Below, one piece after another: positions 44,259-53,993 of a stretch of DNA of 64,000 bases. How positions within the stretch are numbered: the stretch's first letter is position 1; each line of letters opens with the position of its first letter. Position numbers and translations under genes: made by a program. The DNA is taken from assembly GCF_000413315.1 (NCBI RefSeq), contig NZ_KE340297.1, positions 993,321 to 1,057,320 of the forward strand, in the 5' to 3' direction. Below the pieces are notes generated by a model that made no database searches, was not told the origin of the DNA, and was given only the letters and a program-made list of their open reading frames with translations. Origin of the DNA: Propionibacterium sp. oral taxon 192 str. F0372. Its GTDB lineage: Bacteria; Actinomycetota; Actinomycetes; Propionibacteriales; Propionibacteriaceae.

Positions 44259-45102
44259 TGATGCTCCTGGGCAGCACCGCACGCAACCGATGACCGGTGC
44301 CCTGCCGGGTGAAATCAAGGACTCCGCCCAAGGATTCAACGCGCATCCGCAGCAACTCCAGCCCGTGACCTGAGCCCGGGGTAGCTTCCCAGCCGGGAAC
44401 CGGACCGGTGTCGGTGATGGTCACGACAAGCTCAGACGTCTCCAAACCCAGGTCGACTTGTACACTGGTTGTCCCGCAGTGGCGGGCCGAATTCGCCAGT
44501 CCCTCGCGTACGATGTGATGGACGGTCAGCTCTTGACCGGGACTCAGCCCGTGCACCTCCAGACCGTTGGTCTGGACTTCTAGCCCGCCTTGGCGGGCCT
44601 CCTCGACGAGTTGCGGCAGGGTGACCACCCCGGGGGCGGGCAACAGTGGCGCGGGCTGGGATTCATCACGCAGCAGCCTCAGCAGATGTCGCAGGTCGTC
44701 GGTGGCCGCCCGGGCCAGGGCCTCGACGTCGCCCAGTGCCTCCACCGCAGCACCTGGCCGCGATGGCGAGGGCAATCGCCCGGCTCGCGCCCGGATGGTG
44801 ATCGCGCCCAGACCGTGGGAGATCACGTCGTGCAGTTCGGTGGCGATCCGCAACCGGTCTGCTTGCACCGCCTGTCGCACACTCCAGTCATGCAGCGCGG
44901 CACGGTAGGCCTGCCGCTGCTGGTTAGCCGTGTGGATGATCAGGGCTGCCAGCAGACCGAGCAGCGTGATCGACACCAGTGGGACGATAGTCGTGGGCTG
45001 AGCGAAACCCACTGAGAGCATCGTGAGCAGGAAGGCTAACCCGCATGCGGCGACGACCGCCCACCGCCATCGGGCCCAGAAACCGTCCTCGGGAAGCTGC
45101 AC
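44251..45102 (-). CDS. Sensor histidine kinase (HisKA_3 family)
   Basis: From GTG 45102 the product is 283 aa; the frame stays open into the divergent ABC gene, so the start is uncertain. Two membrane helices (about residues 10-60), phosphorylated His in ELHDVISHGL, and ATPase motifs DTGPVPG and GSGHGLELLRMR are present. The sensor part is short, as in intramembrane-sensing kinases that answer cell-envelope stress. Confidence 0.87.
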   Translation of the reverse strand: MQLPEDGFWARWRWAVVAACGLAFLLTMLSVGFAQPTTIVPLVSITLLGLLAALIIHTANQQRQAYRAALHDWSVRQAVQADRLRIATELHDVISHGLGAITIRARAGRLPSPSRPGAAVEALGDVEALARAATDDLRHLLRLLRDESQPAPLLPAPGVVTLPQLVEEARQGGLEVQTNGLEVHGLSPGQELTVHHIVREGLANSARHCGTTSVQVDLGLETSELVVTITDTGPVPGWEATPGSGHGLELLRMRVESLGGVLDFTRQGTGHRLRAVLPRSIND

Positions 45103-45202
45103 GCGGCTGAGTCTAGGCAAGTCGTCCGGCTGACAGATCGGACCAGGGGCCGAGGCCGGAAATCCGATGCGCGCTAGGGCTCGCTCGCGAGAGCGTGGAC
45201 CA

Positions 45203-45907
45203 ATGATTGACATCGACCAACTGACCTGGACACTTCGGGGCCGCACAATTTTGGACCACGTGAGTTTCCGGGCTGCACCTAGGAGGGTCACCGGGTTCGT
45301 CGGACCCAACGGTGCGGGCAAATCATCGACCCTGCGGGTGCTGCTCGGCTTGCAGACTCCAACGAGCGGTGAAGCGACCATCAGCAAGCGACGATACCGG
45401 GATTTCGGCCGTCCTCTCGATCACATCGGGGCCAGCCTCGGTGGCGCAGGCGCCCATCCGTCGCGACGGGCAGTCGACCATCTTGGGTGGGTGGCCGCCA
45501 GCCACGGTTATGGGCGGGCGCGGGTGCATGAGGTACTCGAACAGGTGGGGCTTGCCCACGCTGCGAAGGCCAGGGTGCGGACCTTTTCTTTGGGCATGGC
45601 GCAGCGCCTGGGCATCGCCACCGCCCTGCTTGGTGATCCCGAGGTGCTCGTCCTTGATGAACCGATCAACGGCCTGGACCCGGAAGGCATCCGGTGGATT
45701 CGCACCCTCGTGCGCCGCCGGGCCGACGACGGGGGAACCGTCCTGCTATCCAGCCATGTGATGGCCGAACTCGCGACCGTCGCCGACGACCTCGTCGTGA
45801 TCTCCGGTGGCCGGGTCAGGGCCAGCGGCACAGTGTCCGAGGTGGTCGCCGGTCATGGGGGCCTTGAGGAGGCATTCTTCGCCCTCACAACCGAGGAGGG
45901 GCGATGA
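45203..45907 (+). CDS. ABC transporter ATP-binding protein
   Basis: From ATG 45203 the product is 234 aa. Walker A GPNGAGKSS (about 34-42), signature FSLGMAQR (degenerate LSGGQ), Walker B VLVLDEPINGLDPEG and switch SSHVMAE are visible. It is of the NatA/BcrA class. It overlaps the first permease by 4 nt and is divergent from the kinase. Confidence 0.93.
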   Translation: MIDIDQLTWTLRGRTILDHVSFRAAPRRVTGFVGPNGAGKSSTLRVLLGLQTPTSGEATISKRRYRDFGRPLDHIGASLGGAGAHPSRRAVDHLGWVAASHGYGRARVHEVLEQVGLAHAAKARVRTFSLGMAQRLGIATALLGDPEVLVLDEPINGLDPEGIRWIRTLVRRRADDGGTVLLSSHVMAELATVADDLVVISGGRVRASGTVSEVVAGHGGLEEAFFALTTEEGR

Positions 45908-46677
45908 TGGGAGTTCTTCGTGCCGAGATACTCAAGGCTGTGACTCTGGCCGGGGTACGACACACCCTGATCGCCGGTGCCGTCATCCCCGCCCTGCTCA
46001 CCTGGTTCAACGCTCGTGCCGCTTTGCGCGGCTGGCAGACAGGCACCGACGGTTGGACGACGCAGGACCTGGCGCAGATCGGGGTCACTGAATCGCTACT
46101 TGCGGCGGCTGCCTTGGCTGCGGTCGGGGTGATGCTGGTTTCCAGCGAGTACCGGGAACTGTCCGTCGACCAGGGAGGGGGATATGAACGGGTCACGACG
46201 GCATTGGCTATTCCCCGCCGTGGGCCGGGATTGGCGGCCAAGATGCTCGTCGCCTTGCTGCTCATGGTGCCGGTCGCGGTGACGACGAACCTGCTCAGCA
46301 CCGCAGTGGCCTTGTGGATACTGGAACCTGCCGGGATCGGCTGGGACCGGGAGCGTATCGCGGGGATGCTGGCGGGATGTTGGTACATGATTGCTACCGG
46401 GCTGCTCGGTGCGTCGGTGACGACGGTGCTGCGCAGTGGCCTGGTGCCCATGGTGTATCTGGTGGTCAACAATACTTTGTTCTCGCCGGGCTTTCTGCTC
46501 ACCCGGTTGACCGCAGCGGCTTGGTATCTGCCGGATACCAGTCTCATTGGCCTGGTGGTCGCGCGCATGGATGACCCCCATCAGCCCACGAAAGTGGTAT
46601 CGGGGCTGGTGGCAGCTGGCTGGCTGGTGGTTGTGATGGCGGTCGCATGGGTGCTTGAGCGCAGGAGGCCGGTGTGA
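45904..46677 (+). CDS. ABC-2-like permease 1
   Basis: The 257-aa product has six predicted membrane helices and the opening GVLRAEILKAVTLAGVRHTL typical of BcrB/NatB-like permeases. EYRELSVDQGGGYERVTTALAIPRRG is the cytoplasmic loop. It is coupled to the ATPase and to the second permease by overlaps. Confidence 0.85.
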   Translation: MMGVLRAEILKAVTLAGVRHTLIAGAVIPALLTWFNARAALRGWQTGTDGWTTQDLAQIGVTESLLAAAALAAVGVMLVSSEYRELSVDQGGGYERVTTALAIPRRGPGLAAKMLVALLLMVPVAVTTNLLSTAVALWILEPAGIGWDRERIAGMLAGCWYMIATGLLGASVTTVLRSGLVPMVYLVVNNTLFSPGFLLTRLTAAAWYLPDTSLIGLVVARMDDPHQPTKVVSGLVAAGWLVVVMAVAWVLERRRPV

Positions 46678-47333
46678 TCAACGCGACTGTTTCCGGGCTG
46701 CGCCGGGCGACGACGATTCAGCTGAACTGGTGGGTGCTGATGGCCTGCCCCCTGCTGGGTGCTGGCCTAGCGACGGTGGTGAGACGGGCAACTCCCGAGA
46801 TCTCGGTGTCCCAGGTGCTATCCACGGTGTTGCCACTTGTCATGGCGGCTCCGGTGTGCTGGGCTGCGGTCGTTGCGGCCGGGGAATACCGCGGTGACCA
46901 GCACCGGACCATCCAGCTCGCTGTTCCCGGGGTATGGACGAGGCTGTGCGCGGATGCGGTGCGTCTGGTCGTGGTGGCGATGCTGGGGGCGGTGGTGAGT
47001 ACGGCGGGATTATCCGTCGCCCTGCACCTGGGCATCAAGGGTGAACTGCTGCCGGTGTTCGTGCTACTCGGTTGCCTGACGGCCTGTGCCGCCATGCTCG
47101 CTGATCTGGCGCGCAATGCGGTGGTGGGGGCGTCGGTGATCCTGTGCTTCGTATGGTTCGCGCCCCTGCTCACCCGTACGTGGGCGCGGGGCCGGGATTT
47201 CCTGCCGATTGATGAGATCTCCGCGGCCTCGGCCGGGCACTGGCTGCAGGGCGATATCACCCCGGCGATCGTCTGGATGGGCCTGCTTCTCCTGGTGTGG
47301 TGCGTGCGTTACTGGTGGCCTATCCGTCGGTGA
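46674..47333 (+). CDS. ABC-2-like permease 2
   Basis: From GTG 46674 the product is 219 aa with about six membrane helices; GEYRGDQHRTIQLAVPGVWTR parallels the loop in permease 1. The two permeases and the ATPase probably form one exporter controlled by the neighbouring two-component system. Confidence 0.83.
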   Translation: MINATVSGLRRATTIQLNWWVLMACPLLGAGLATVVRRATPEISVSQVLSTVLPLVMAAPVCWAAVVAAGEYRGDQHRTIQLAVPGVWTRLCADAVRLVVVAMLGAVVSTAGLSVALHLGIKGELLPVFVLLGCLTACAAMLADLARNAVVGASVILCFVWFAPLLTRTWARGRDFLPIDEISAASAGHWLQGDITPAIVWMGLLLLVWCVRYWWPIRR

Positions 47334-47375
47334 ACCGTCGCAGTGCTCATGGCGTGATCGTGAGATCATGATCGG

Positions 47376-48326
47376 GTGAGTGATGCGGCCGGTGGGTCGG
47401 GCAGAGCGTTCCCCGTCGACGAGCAGATCATCGAATGGCCCGGTTTTGAGGAGGCCTGCGCTGCCGCGGATATCCCGGCGCTGGTGCCCGATGAACTCCC
47501 TGAAGAACAGCCTCACTACCTCGTCTACCTGTCCGGGATCGGCATGTCTACCCCCGAGCAACTGCCTGTGGTGGAAATTCCCATGGTGGAACATCTCACC
47601 AAGCGACTTGGGGGCACCAAGGTGGTGTGGCAGGTATGTCCCTATGCGGTGCGCACCCCATCGCTGATCCGTAGGCGGCGAGGTTCGAGGTTCTGGGCGG
47701 CGGCAACCAGATGGAAATTCGAAAAGAACCGGCTGCGTTACCTGGCCGCGCTCATCAATGTCCGCAACGGCTTCCAGCTGTTCGTCAGCGCAGACCGCCG
47801 GGTAACCAGATACAACCGCACCATCGCCCGCAGGGTGGCAGAAGCGCTCGTCAGGGCCGGATATGTGCCCGAGAACCGTCGTCCGATCACCTTGCTGGGG
47901 TGGAGCGGCGGTGCGCAGGTGGCTGCCGGGGTGGCCAGGCATCTGGGAGGTGCGGGCACGCAGGTGCGCATCATGTCGATGGCCGGCATCATTTCTGCCG
48001 ATCCCGGCCTTGGCCGGGCAGAACACATCTGGCACCTGCGCGGCGACCACGATGCGGTGGAGGCCATCGGTGCGACCCTCGCAGTGCGCCGCTGGCCGTT
48101 GTTTCGTCATTCCCCGTGGAACCAGGCCCTGGGCGATGGCCGCCTGGAGATCATCTCGATGGGATCGCTGACCCATATTGGCGACCATGGCTACTATTCG
48201 GCGACCACGATCCTGCCCGACGGGCGCACCCCCCGCCAGTACACCGCCGACGCGATCGTCGCTACTTTGTGCGACGCAGGTCTGGCCACCGACAATGGTG
48301 AGGTTGGCTGGGAACCTGTGCGGTGA
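47376..48326 (+). CDS. Alpha/beta-fold protein with GWSGG nucleophile motif
   Basis: From GTG 47376 the product is 316 aa without signal peptide. ITLLGWSGGAQVAAGVARHL (about 170-189) has the nucleophile Ser. GDHDAVEAIG and a late SLTHIGDHGYYS may supply the other triad residues. An early YLVYLSGIGM may be the oxyanion strand. The substrate is unknown. Confidence 0.7.
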   Translation: MSDAAGGSGRAFPVDEQIIEWPGFEEACAAADIPALVPDELPEEQPHYLVYLSGIGMSTPEQLPVVEIPMVEHLTKRLGGTKVVWQVCPYAVRTPSLIRRRRGSRFWAAATRWKFEKNRLRYLAALINVRNGFQLFVSADRRVTRYNRTIARRVAEALVRAGYVPENRRPITLLGWSGGAQVAAGVARHLGGAGTQVRIMSMAGIISADPGLGRAEHIWHLRGDHDAVEAIGATLAVRRWPLFRHSPWNQALGDGRLEIISMGSLTHIGDHGYYSATTILPDGRTPRQYTADAIVATLCDAGLATDNGEVGWEPVR

Positions 48327-48570
48327 CCGGGCACGGTTATCCGCGGTATTGATCCTGCCGGGTGCAGCATCACGCATCGGTTTGGAATGCCGCCCCGATC
48401 TCTCACCCCCTGCGAGGTACTGTCACAATTCTGCATGAGGATCTAGTGGTATAATGCCTTGTCAAATGCCTGATCGTGACCGTTGCTAGTGTGGCGTTCT
48501 GGTGCGTTCTCATTCACCTGTCAGCTTGGCTGAAGGCCATGGATTCCTCGCCGGGTCCATAGAAGCCGGT

Positions 48571-48963
48571 TCATGCATCCCCCAACTGGACGCCTTCGAC
48601 GTTTCCTGTTGGTCCATCAGGCGACCAAAGACCTAAGCCTAATTCATCGATGAAAGCTCCTTCTGCATCGTGAGTGACTTTGAGTCCAAGCCGTGTCTGT
48701 ATCTCATTGATAACAGATGCAAGCGGCGCGCCAAGAAGTGGTATTCCTGAGAGCATGGGGATAGCTGGCTCGCAGAATTCCATCATTATCAGTTTATCGT
48801 TTGAACCGTAGGTCGCCATGAAACCATTGAAATCTTCAGACAGAGGGGCATCTGGGGTTCTGCGGAACTCTTCGCCAGGCCCGAGAATGGCTTGAAGCTT
48901 GGTTCTGTTTATTCCAATTCGGATGTTGTTAGTTCCTTTGCCGTCTATGAGTTCAAAAATCAT
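48571..48963 (-). CDS. Orphan immunity-like protein
   Basis: From ATG 48963, preceded by AAAGGGGCTCCT, the product is 130 aa, acidic overall, and AT-richer than the genes around it. MIFELIDGKGTNNIRIGINR opens it and RLGLKVTHDAEGAFIDELGL, GLWSP is the distinctive end. The size, composition and isolated position resemble immunity genes of polymorphic toxins, but I see no toxin tip beside it and no named family. Confidence 0.5.
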   Translation of the reverse strand: MIFELIDGKGTNNIRIGINRTKLQAILGPGEEFRRTPDAPLSEDFNGFMATYGSNDKLIMMEFCEPAIPMLSGIPLLGAPLASVINEIQTRLGLKVTHDAEGAFIDELGLGLWSPDGPTGNVEGVQLGDA

Positions 48964-49068
48964 AGGAGCCCCTTTGTGTATGATCTGGAGTCGTCTGCCC
49001 ATAAGGTATCGGTTCAATCATTCATCCGCTGGTCAGAAGCTGGTGGCCTAGCTCTGCGACCCCGGCTC

Positions 49069-50733
49069 TCACCGTCTTGGCTGCTCGAGAACCGCTTCGG
49101 TCAGGGTGTCCAGCCCCAGCGCACCCAGTGACAGGGCTCTGGAATGGAACTCGGTCAGGTCGAAACCATCCCCGGCTGCTGCCCGGGCCTGCTCCCGGAG
49201 ATCAAGCCAGCGCTGTTCGCCAATCCGGTAGCTGGGTGCCTGACCCGGCCAACCGAAATAGCGCAACACCTCGAAGCGGGCATTGGCCTCGGGCATCGAC
49301 ACGTGGGAATTGAAATACTCCCACGCCTTCTCGAAGGTCCACGCGCCGCCACCCACCTCGCCGGGAGCAGGAAGCCCGCAGTGCACGCCGATGTCCAGCA
49401 CCACGCGGGTCGCCCGCAGCGCCTGGGAATCCAATAAGCCCATGTACATCCCGGGATCATCGAGGAAACCGAGCTCGGCCATCAGCCGCTCCGCATACAG
49501 CGCCCAGCCTTCCCCATGTCCCGATACCCACACACCGTTTTGCCGCCACCGGTTGAGATCCTGGTTCGCCATCGCGAAGGCATGCTGCAGATGGTGGCCG
49601 GGTGCCCCCTCGTGGTACACCGTGGTCAGTTCCCGCCAGGTGGTGAACGACGTGACCCCCAGCGGAACCGACCACCACATGGTGCCCGGTCGGGAGAAGT
49701 CCTCGGACGGTGAGGTGTAGTAGATGCCGCCCGAAGTGGTGTCCGCGATCCGGCAGTCGATGCGCCGCAACTGCTCGGGAATGACGAAATGTCCGCCATC
49801 AACCAGCCGGGCGATGGCCTCGTCGGCCCGGGTCTGCATCCACCGCTGTAACTCAGCGGTCGAATTCAGCCGGTAGCGGGGATCGGCGTCCAGGGCGGCC
49901 ATCGCATCGGCGACGCTGCCGCCCGCGACGATCTTCCCGGCCGTTGTGCGTTGCTCGGCTTGCACCTTGGCCACCTCGGCGAGCCCCCACTCGTAGGTCT
50001 CGTCGATGTTGATCGTCGTGCCCAGGAACTCTCGTGAGGCCAACAGATAACGTTCCCGCCCGACCCCGTCAACCTCAGTGGCCAGCGGCCCCAACTCGCC
50101 GCGCAACCGGTCCACAGCACTGCGGAACCCCTGCCGAGCGCTCGCCAAACCACTGGCCAGATCCTCGGCCAGCCCCTTCGGCCGGTCACCAGCCGAGGCG
50201 ATGAATCTGTCGAAATAGCCATCCGGGGCGATCCACCCGGCCACTTGTTCGACGAGGGTCGTTACCTGCCGCGCCGCGGGGCGGATACCGTACTCGACGG
50301 CGGCCAGTTGCGAGGCGAACCACCCGTCGACGGCCTCCGGGATACGGTGCAGTCGTCGCGCCACCACTGCCCAGTCCTCGTCGGTGTCGGTGGCCATCAG
50401 GTCATAGCACTCCTGGATGGCATGCAACCCGGAGACAATCCCGTTGAGACTCGCTAGATCGGTATGCGCTTCGTGCATCTCGATCTCCAGACCCAGCCGT
50501 TCACATAGAGCAGAAGCCGTCACCCGATCCGTGCTGTCAACGGGTTCTATCTTTTCCAGCGTGGCCAAAGTCGTTCTAGCTAGGTCTGCGCGGGCTGCCA
50601 GACCAGCCGGGGAGAAATCGTCATAGGCGTCGGAGGAAATACCGAGTTGGGTGGCGAAGGTTGGAGAACGAACTATCGTTTCTTGCAGGTGGGTCTCGGC
50701 CAGGGCATCGGTTGCTGTCATGGTTCGGCGCAT
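49069..50733 (-). CDS. DUF885-family putative metallopeptidase
   Basis: The 554-aa product shows the DUF885 signature YHEGAPGHHLQHA (about 388-400), with His and Glu placed as zinc ligands, and further family blocks SGHGEGWALYAERLMAELGF and YNSHVSM-like YFNSHVSMPEANA. It has no signal peptide. ATG 50721 is an alternative start. The family is thought to cleave peptides; no substrate is known. Divergent from the zinc-ribbon protein gene. Confidence 0.88.
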   Translation of the reverse strand: MRRTMTATDALAETHLQETIVRSPTFATQLGISSDAYDDFSPAGLAARADLARTTLATLEKIEPVDSTDRVTASALCERLGLEIEMHEAHTDLASLNGIVSGLHAIQECYDLMATDTDEDWAVVARRLHRIPEAVDGWFASQLAAVEYGIRPAARQVTTLVEQVAGWIAPDGYFDRFIASAGDRPKGLAEDLASGLASARQGFRSAVDRLRGELGPLATEVDGVGRERYLLASREFLGTTINIDETYEWGLAEVAKVQAEQRTTAGKIVAGGSVADAMAALDADPRYRLNSTAELQRWMQTRADEAIARLVDGGHFVIPEQLRRIDCRIADTTSGGIYYTSPSEDFSRPGTMWWSVPLGVTSFTTWRELTTVYHEGAPGHHLQHAFAMANQDLNRWRQNGVWVSGHGEGWALYAERLMAELGFLDDPGMYMGLLDSQALRATRVVLDIGVHCGLPAPGEVGGGAWTFEKAWEYFNSHVSMPEANARFEVLRYFGWPGQAPSYRIGEQRWLDLREQARAAAGDGFDLTEFHSRALSLGALGLDTLTEAVLEQPRR

Positions 50734-50795
50734 CCCTCAAGATTAGGCCTGCCACGGAACCCCAGCACGCACGCGACCGTCGACCAGGAGGAACC

Positions 50796-52154
50796 ATGAG
50801 CATGACGTCCAGCCCTGGGAAACAGTGCCCCCAGTGCGGCAAGATGCTGCCGATGACGGCGGCCTTCTGCTCCATGTGTGCCACCCGGCAACCGGCGACA
50901 CCCGGCGCGGCACCAGGGCGCTCCAATCCTGGCGCATCCCTGGACCAGGCCGAGGACGTCGGCATCACGCTGCTATTCGACGAACCGGAAACAGACCCCG
51001 AGCTTGGCACCGAGCCCGAACCGGCCCCCCCACCGCCCGTCGCCCAGGACCCCCAGCCCGCCCCCGGGATGGCTCGTTCTGGGATGGACGATGACCGGAC
51101 CCATGTCATCCAGATGCGACCCGGACCGGCGGTCACCGGTGGTGTCGTTCAGAGTCCTACTCCCAGCCCGGATGCTGCACCTGCATCTGGCGCACGTCTT
51201 GAGAACAGGGGCCACGATGAACCCACCCGGGTGATCCAGATGCCCTCCGGCCCAGATGAGCCCACCGTGGTGATCACCAGCGGTCCGATTGACGCTCCCG
51301 CTCCCCATTCCGGCAACAATGCGACGTCCCGGAACTGGACAGATGCCGGATCCGATGATGCACCAACTCAGGTGATGCAGTCCGTCGGCTCGGTTCCTGC
51401 AGACGTCCCGCCCCAGAAACCTGCGGTCGCCACCCATCTGGGCAACCAGCCGTGGCAGAACACCGCATCATCGCCCCTGGCCAACGAGACCGGTTGGAGC
51501 GACCATTCATCTGGAGCATCGGATGCCTCCGCATCGACTCCCCCTCGGCGCCCCCCGGTGGACCCAGCGCCCCCCATCCCGATCGTCGAGGAGCAGGGCC
51601 GGGGCCCCTCGCTGCCGTCGCCAGTGATCACCGGCATCGTCACCTTTTTGTTCGGCATCTTCGGGGTGATCCCGGCCTTCATTAGCCACGACCGGGCACA
51701 GCAGGCAGGTGCGTCGTCGAAGAGGTACTGGTTCACCTTCGGCATCTTTTTTGTGGTGAATACCCTCGTCGCAGCGCTTCTGGTGGTGCCTGCCGTATCT
51801 AAGGCGCTCAAGGGATCCAATGGTGCTAGCAATCCCGGCGTCAGTGCGGGTACCCAACCCACGGCGGGTGGATCGGCCAGCTCCGGGGCCGAGATGGAGT
51901 ATCCGCCCGGGGCCACCGAATGTTCCGCCACTGTCGCAGCGGGAAATGCGGAGACCAGCTGCGAATTTTCCCTGGCCGTCGAGAAGGCCTTCCTGGCTTC
52001 CCCCCGGGCTTCCACCCAGGTGGTGAAGGCTCACTCCCCGGTTACCCACAAGGATTACGAGATGACCTGCGTCACCGTTGACATCACCGGGGCAGAGCAC
52101 GATGCCACCACCTGCAAGGGTGGCAACAATGCGGTGGTGCTTATCAGGTCCTGA
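50796..52154 (+). CDS. Zinc-ribbon membrane protein with long disordered linker
   Basis: From ATG 50796 (AGGAGG six bases upstream) the product is 452 aa. An N-terminal zinc ribbon (CPQCG, then CSMCA; residues 9-30) precedes about 240 residues rich in Pro, Thr and Asp with repeated DEPTxVIQ/DDAPTQVMQ phrases, which look like phospho-dependent or FHA-docking sites. Two membrane helices (about 280-345) and an outer domain with two Cys follow. The role is unknown; the Thr-centred repeats suggest kinase control. Confidence 0.7.
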   Translation: MSMTSSPGKQCPQCGKMLPMTAAFCSMCATRQPATPGAAPGRSNPGASLDQAEDVGITLLFDEPETDPELGTEPEPAPPPPVAQDPQPAPGMARSGMDDDRTHVIQMRPGPAVTGGVVQSPTPSPDAAPASGARLENRGHDEPTRVIQMPSGPDEPTVVITSGPIDAPAPHSGNNATSRNWTDAGSDDAPTQVMQSVGSVPADVPPQKPAVATHLGNQPWQNTASSPLANETGWSDHSSGASDASASTPPRRPPVDPAPPIPIVEEQGRGPSLPSPVITGIVTFLFGIFGVIPAFISHDRAQQAGASSKRYWFTFGIFFVVNTLVAALLVVPAVSKALKGSNGASNPGVSAGTQPTAGGSASSGAEMEYPPGATECSATVAAGNAETSCEFSLAVEKAFLASPRASTQVVKAHSPVTHKDYEMTCVTVDITGAEHDATTCKGGNNAVVLIRS

Positions 52155-52223
52155 CTGCAGTGGACCGTCGTTGACTGTGGTCAGGCTACGGCCATCGGGA
52201 GCCCGGGCCGCCACGGCCAGGCA

Positions 52224-53981
52224 TCAGCGACGCAGCCAAGCCTTAATCGCGGCGATCCGGGCCTCCACCTGGTCGCTGGTGCACTGGGCCAGGGCCGGGC
52301 CACCGCATTCCCGGCGCAGATTCGCGTGCACGTGGGAGTGCGGGATGCCTTTCATTCGCGCATACTGGGCCACCAGCGAGTTGAGTTCCTTGCGGCGGGC
52401 GGTGATCTGACGGTGCAGTGCTTCTGTGGGGGGCACCTTTTCGCGTCGCATCTGCCGGTCGTGGCGTTTCACTTGGCGACGCTGCCGCTCGGCCAGCAGT
52501 AGTTTCACCTGGCTGGCGTCGAGCATTCCTGGAAGCCCCAGGTAGTCGGCCTCGTCGTCGCTGGTCGGTACTGCATGCATCCCGTAGGCCTGGGAATCGA
52601 AGAGAACATGGTCGAAGCTCGCCTCGGAGCTGACCATCTCGTAGGCCCCGAGCAGGTCGTCACTGGCCGCCTCGGTGCGGTTCGCCTGCTCTATCAGGGC
52701 CTCGGTTTCTTCCCACACGTCCGCCGTTTCGTTACTGCGGGGTTTGCCCAGCACATGGTTGCGCTGGCGTTCCAGCATCGAGGCATGGGCCAGAATGATC
52801 GGCACCGTTGGCAGGAAAACGGTTGCCAGTTCGCCACGCCGTCGCACCCGGACGAACCGGCCCACGGCTTGGGCGAAGAACAACGGGGTGGATGTCGAGG
52901 TGGCATATACCCCGACAGCCAGCCGCGGTACGTCGACCCCTTCCGAGACCATGCGCACCGCCACCATCCATCGCGAGTCTCCCGCGGAGAACTCCTCAAT
53001 ACGTTTCGAGGACGCGGCATCGTCGCTCAGCACGACCGCCGGGGATTCCCCGCTGACCTTCCCCAGGGTGCGGGCGTAGGCGCGCGCCGACTCCTGGTTC
53101 GAGGCGATCACCAGCCCGCCGGCGTCAGGGATGTGGCGACGCACCTCGGTGAGACGGCGGTCGGCGGCTCGCAGTACCGCGGCGATCCATTCGCCCTTCG
53201 GATCTAGGGCGGTGCGCCAGGCCTGGGAGGTGATGTCCTTGGTCTGGATCTCCCCGAGATTGACCGCCATCTCCTCGCCGCTGGAGGTGCGCCAGCGCAT
53301 CGGGCCGCCGTAGTTCATGAATACCACTGGGCGCACCACATGGTCGCGCAGCGCCTCCGCATAGCCGTAGACGTAGTCGGCGCGGGAGACTAGGGAACCG
53401 TCGGGTTGCTCATCGTAAGCGACGAAGGGAATCCGTGATTCGTCGGAACGAAACGGGGTGCCGGTGAGGGCCAGCCGCCGGGTCGCGATGGTGAAGGCCG
53501 ATTCGATAGCCTCCCCCCAGCTCAGTGCATCACCGGCGTGGTGGATCTCGTCGAAGATCACCAAGGTGTCGTAATTGGAACACAACCCTTCGTAGTGCCA
53601 CGGTTTCACCGCCACCCCCGCATAGGTGACCGCCACACCGTGGAACTGCCTAGACCTCCCCTGACGGCGTCCCCCATTGCCGGGATCGAGTTGTATACCA
53701 ACCCGGGCGGCGGCGTCGGCCCACTGGACCTTCAGGTGTTCGGTGGGCACCACGACGATGACCCGCTTCACGGTCCGGGAGTGCAGAAGTTCGGATGCCA
53801 CGCGCAGCGCGAAGGTGGTCTTACCTGCTCCCGGGGTGGCAACGGCCAGGAAATCCTTACGGGGCGAGCAATGGTAGAGCTCCAACGCCTCCTGCTGCCA
53901 GGCCCGCAGGGACGCAGACGTGCCCCACGGGGTGCGTTGGGGATAGGCGGGAGGGAGCCGGTCGAAAGCGGCCGAGGTCAC
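52224..53981 (-). CDS. Superfamily 2 DNA/RNA helicase
   Basis: From GTG 53981 the product is 585 aa. Motif I ATPGAGKTTF (about 47-56), motif II IFDEIHHAGD, motif III-like LTGTPFRSDE and motif VI QAVGRFVRVRRRG are present. Such stand-alone DEAD/DEAH helicases are common in actinobacteria; the substrate is not known. It lies 12 bp downstream of the membrane protein gene at 53994. Confidence 0.88.
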   Translation of the reverse strand: MTSAAFDRLPPAYPQRTPWGTSASLRAWQQEALELYHCSPRKDFLAVATPGAGKTTFALRVASELLHSRTVKRVIVVVPTEHLKVQWADAAARVGIQLDPGNGGRRQGRSRQFHGVAVTYAGVAVKPWHYEGLCSNYDTLVIFDEIHHAGDALSWGEAIESAFTIATRRLALTGTPFRSDESRIPFVAYDEQPDGSLVSRADYVYGYAEALRDHVVRPVVFMNYGGPMRWRTSSGEEMAVNLGEIQTKDITSQAWRTALDPKGEWIAAVLRAADRRLTEVRRHIPDAGGLVIASNQESARAYARTLGKVSGESPAVVLSDDAASSKRIEEFSAGDSRWMVAVRMVSEGVDVPRLAVGVYATSTSTPLFFAQAVGRFVRVRRRGELATVFLPTVPIILAHASMLERQRNHVLGKPRSNETADVWEETEALIEQANRTEAASDDLLGAYEMVSSEASFDHVLFDSQAYGMHAVPTSDDEADYLGLPGMLDASQVKLLLAERQRRQVKRHDRQMRREKVPPTEALHRQITARRKELNSLVAQYARMKGIPHSHVHANLRRECGGPALAQCTSDQVEARIAAIKAWLRR

Positions 53982-53993
53982 GGCAGCATCAAC

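Noticed and set aside
47064-48377. Minus-strand 437-codon frame
   Set aside because: It covers parts of two plus-strand genes with clear domains; its own translation has no family pattern.
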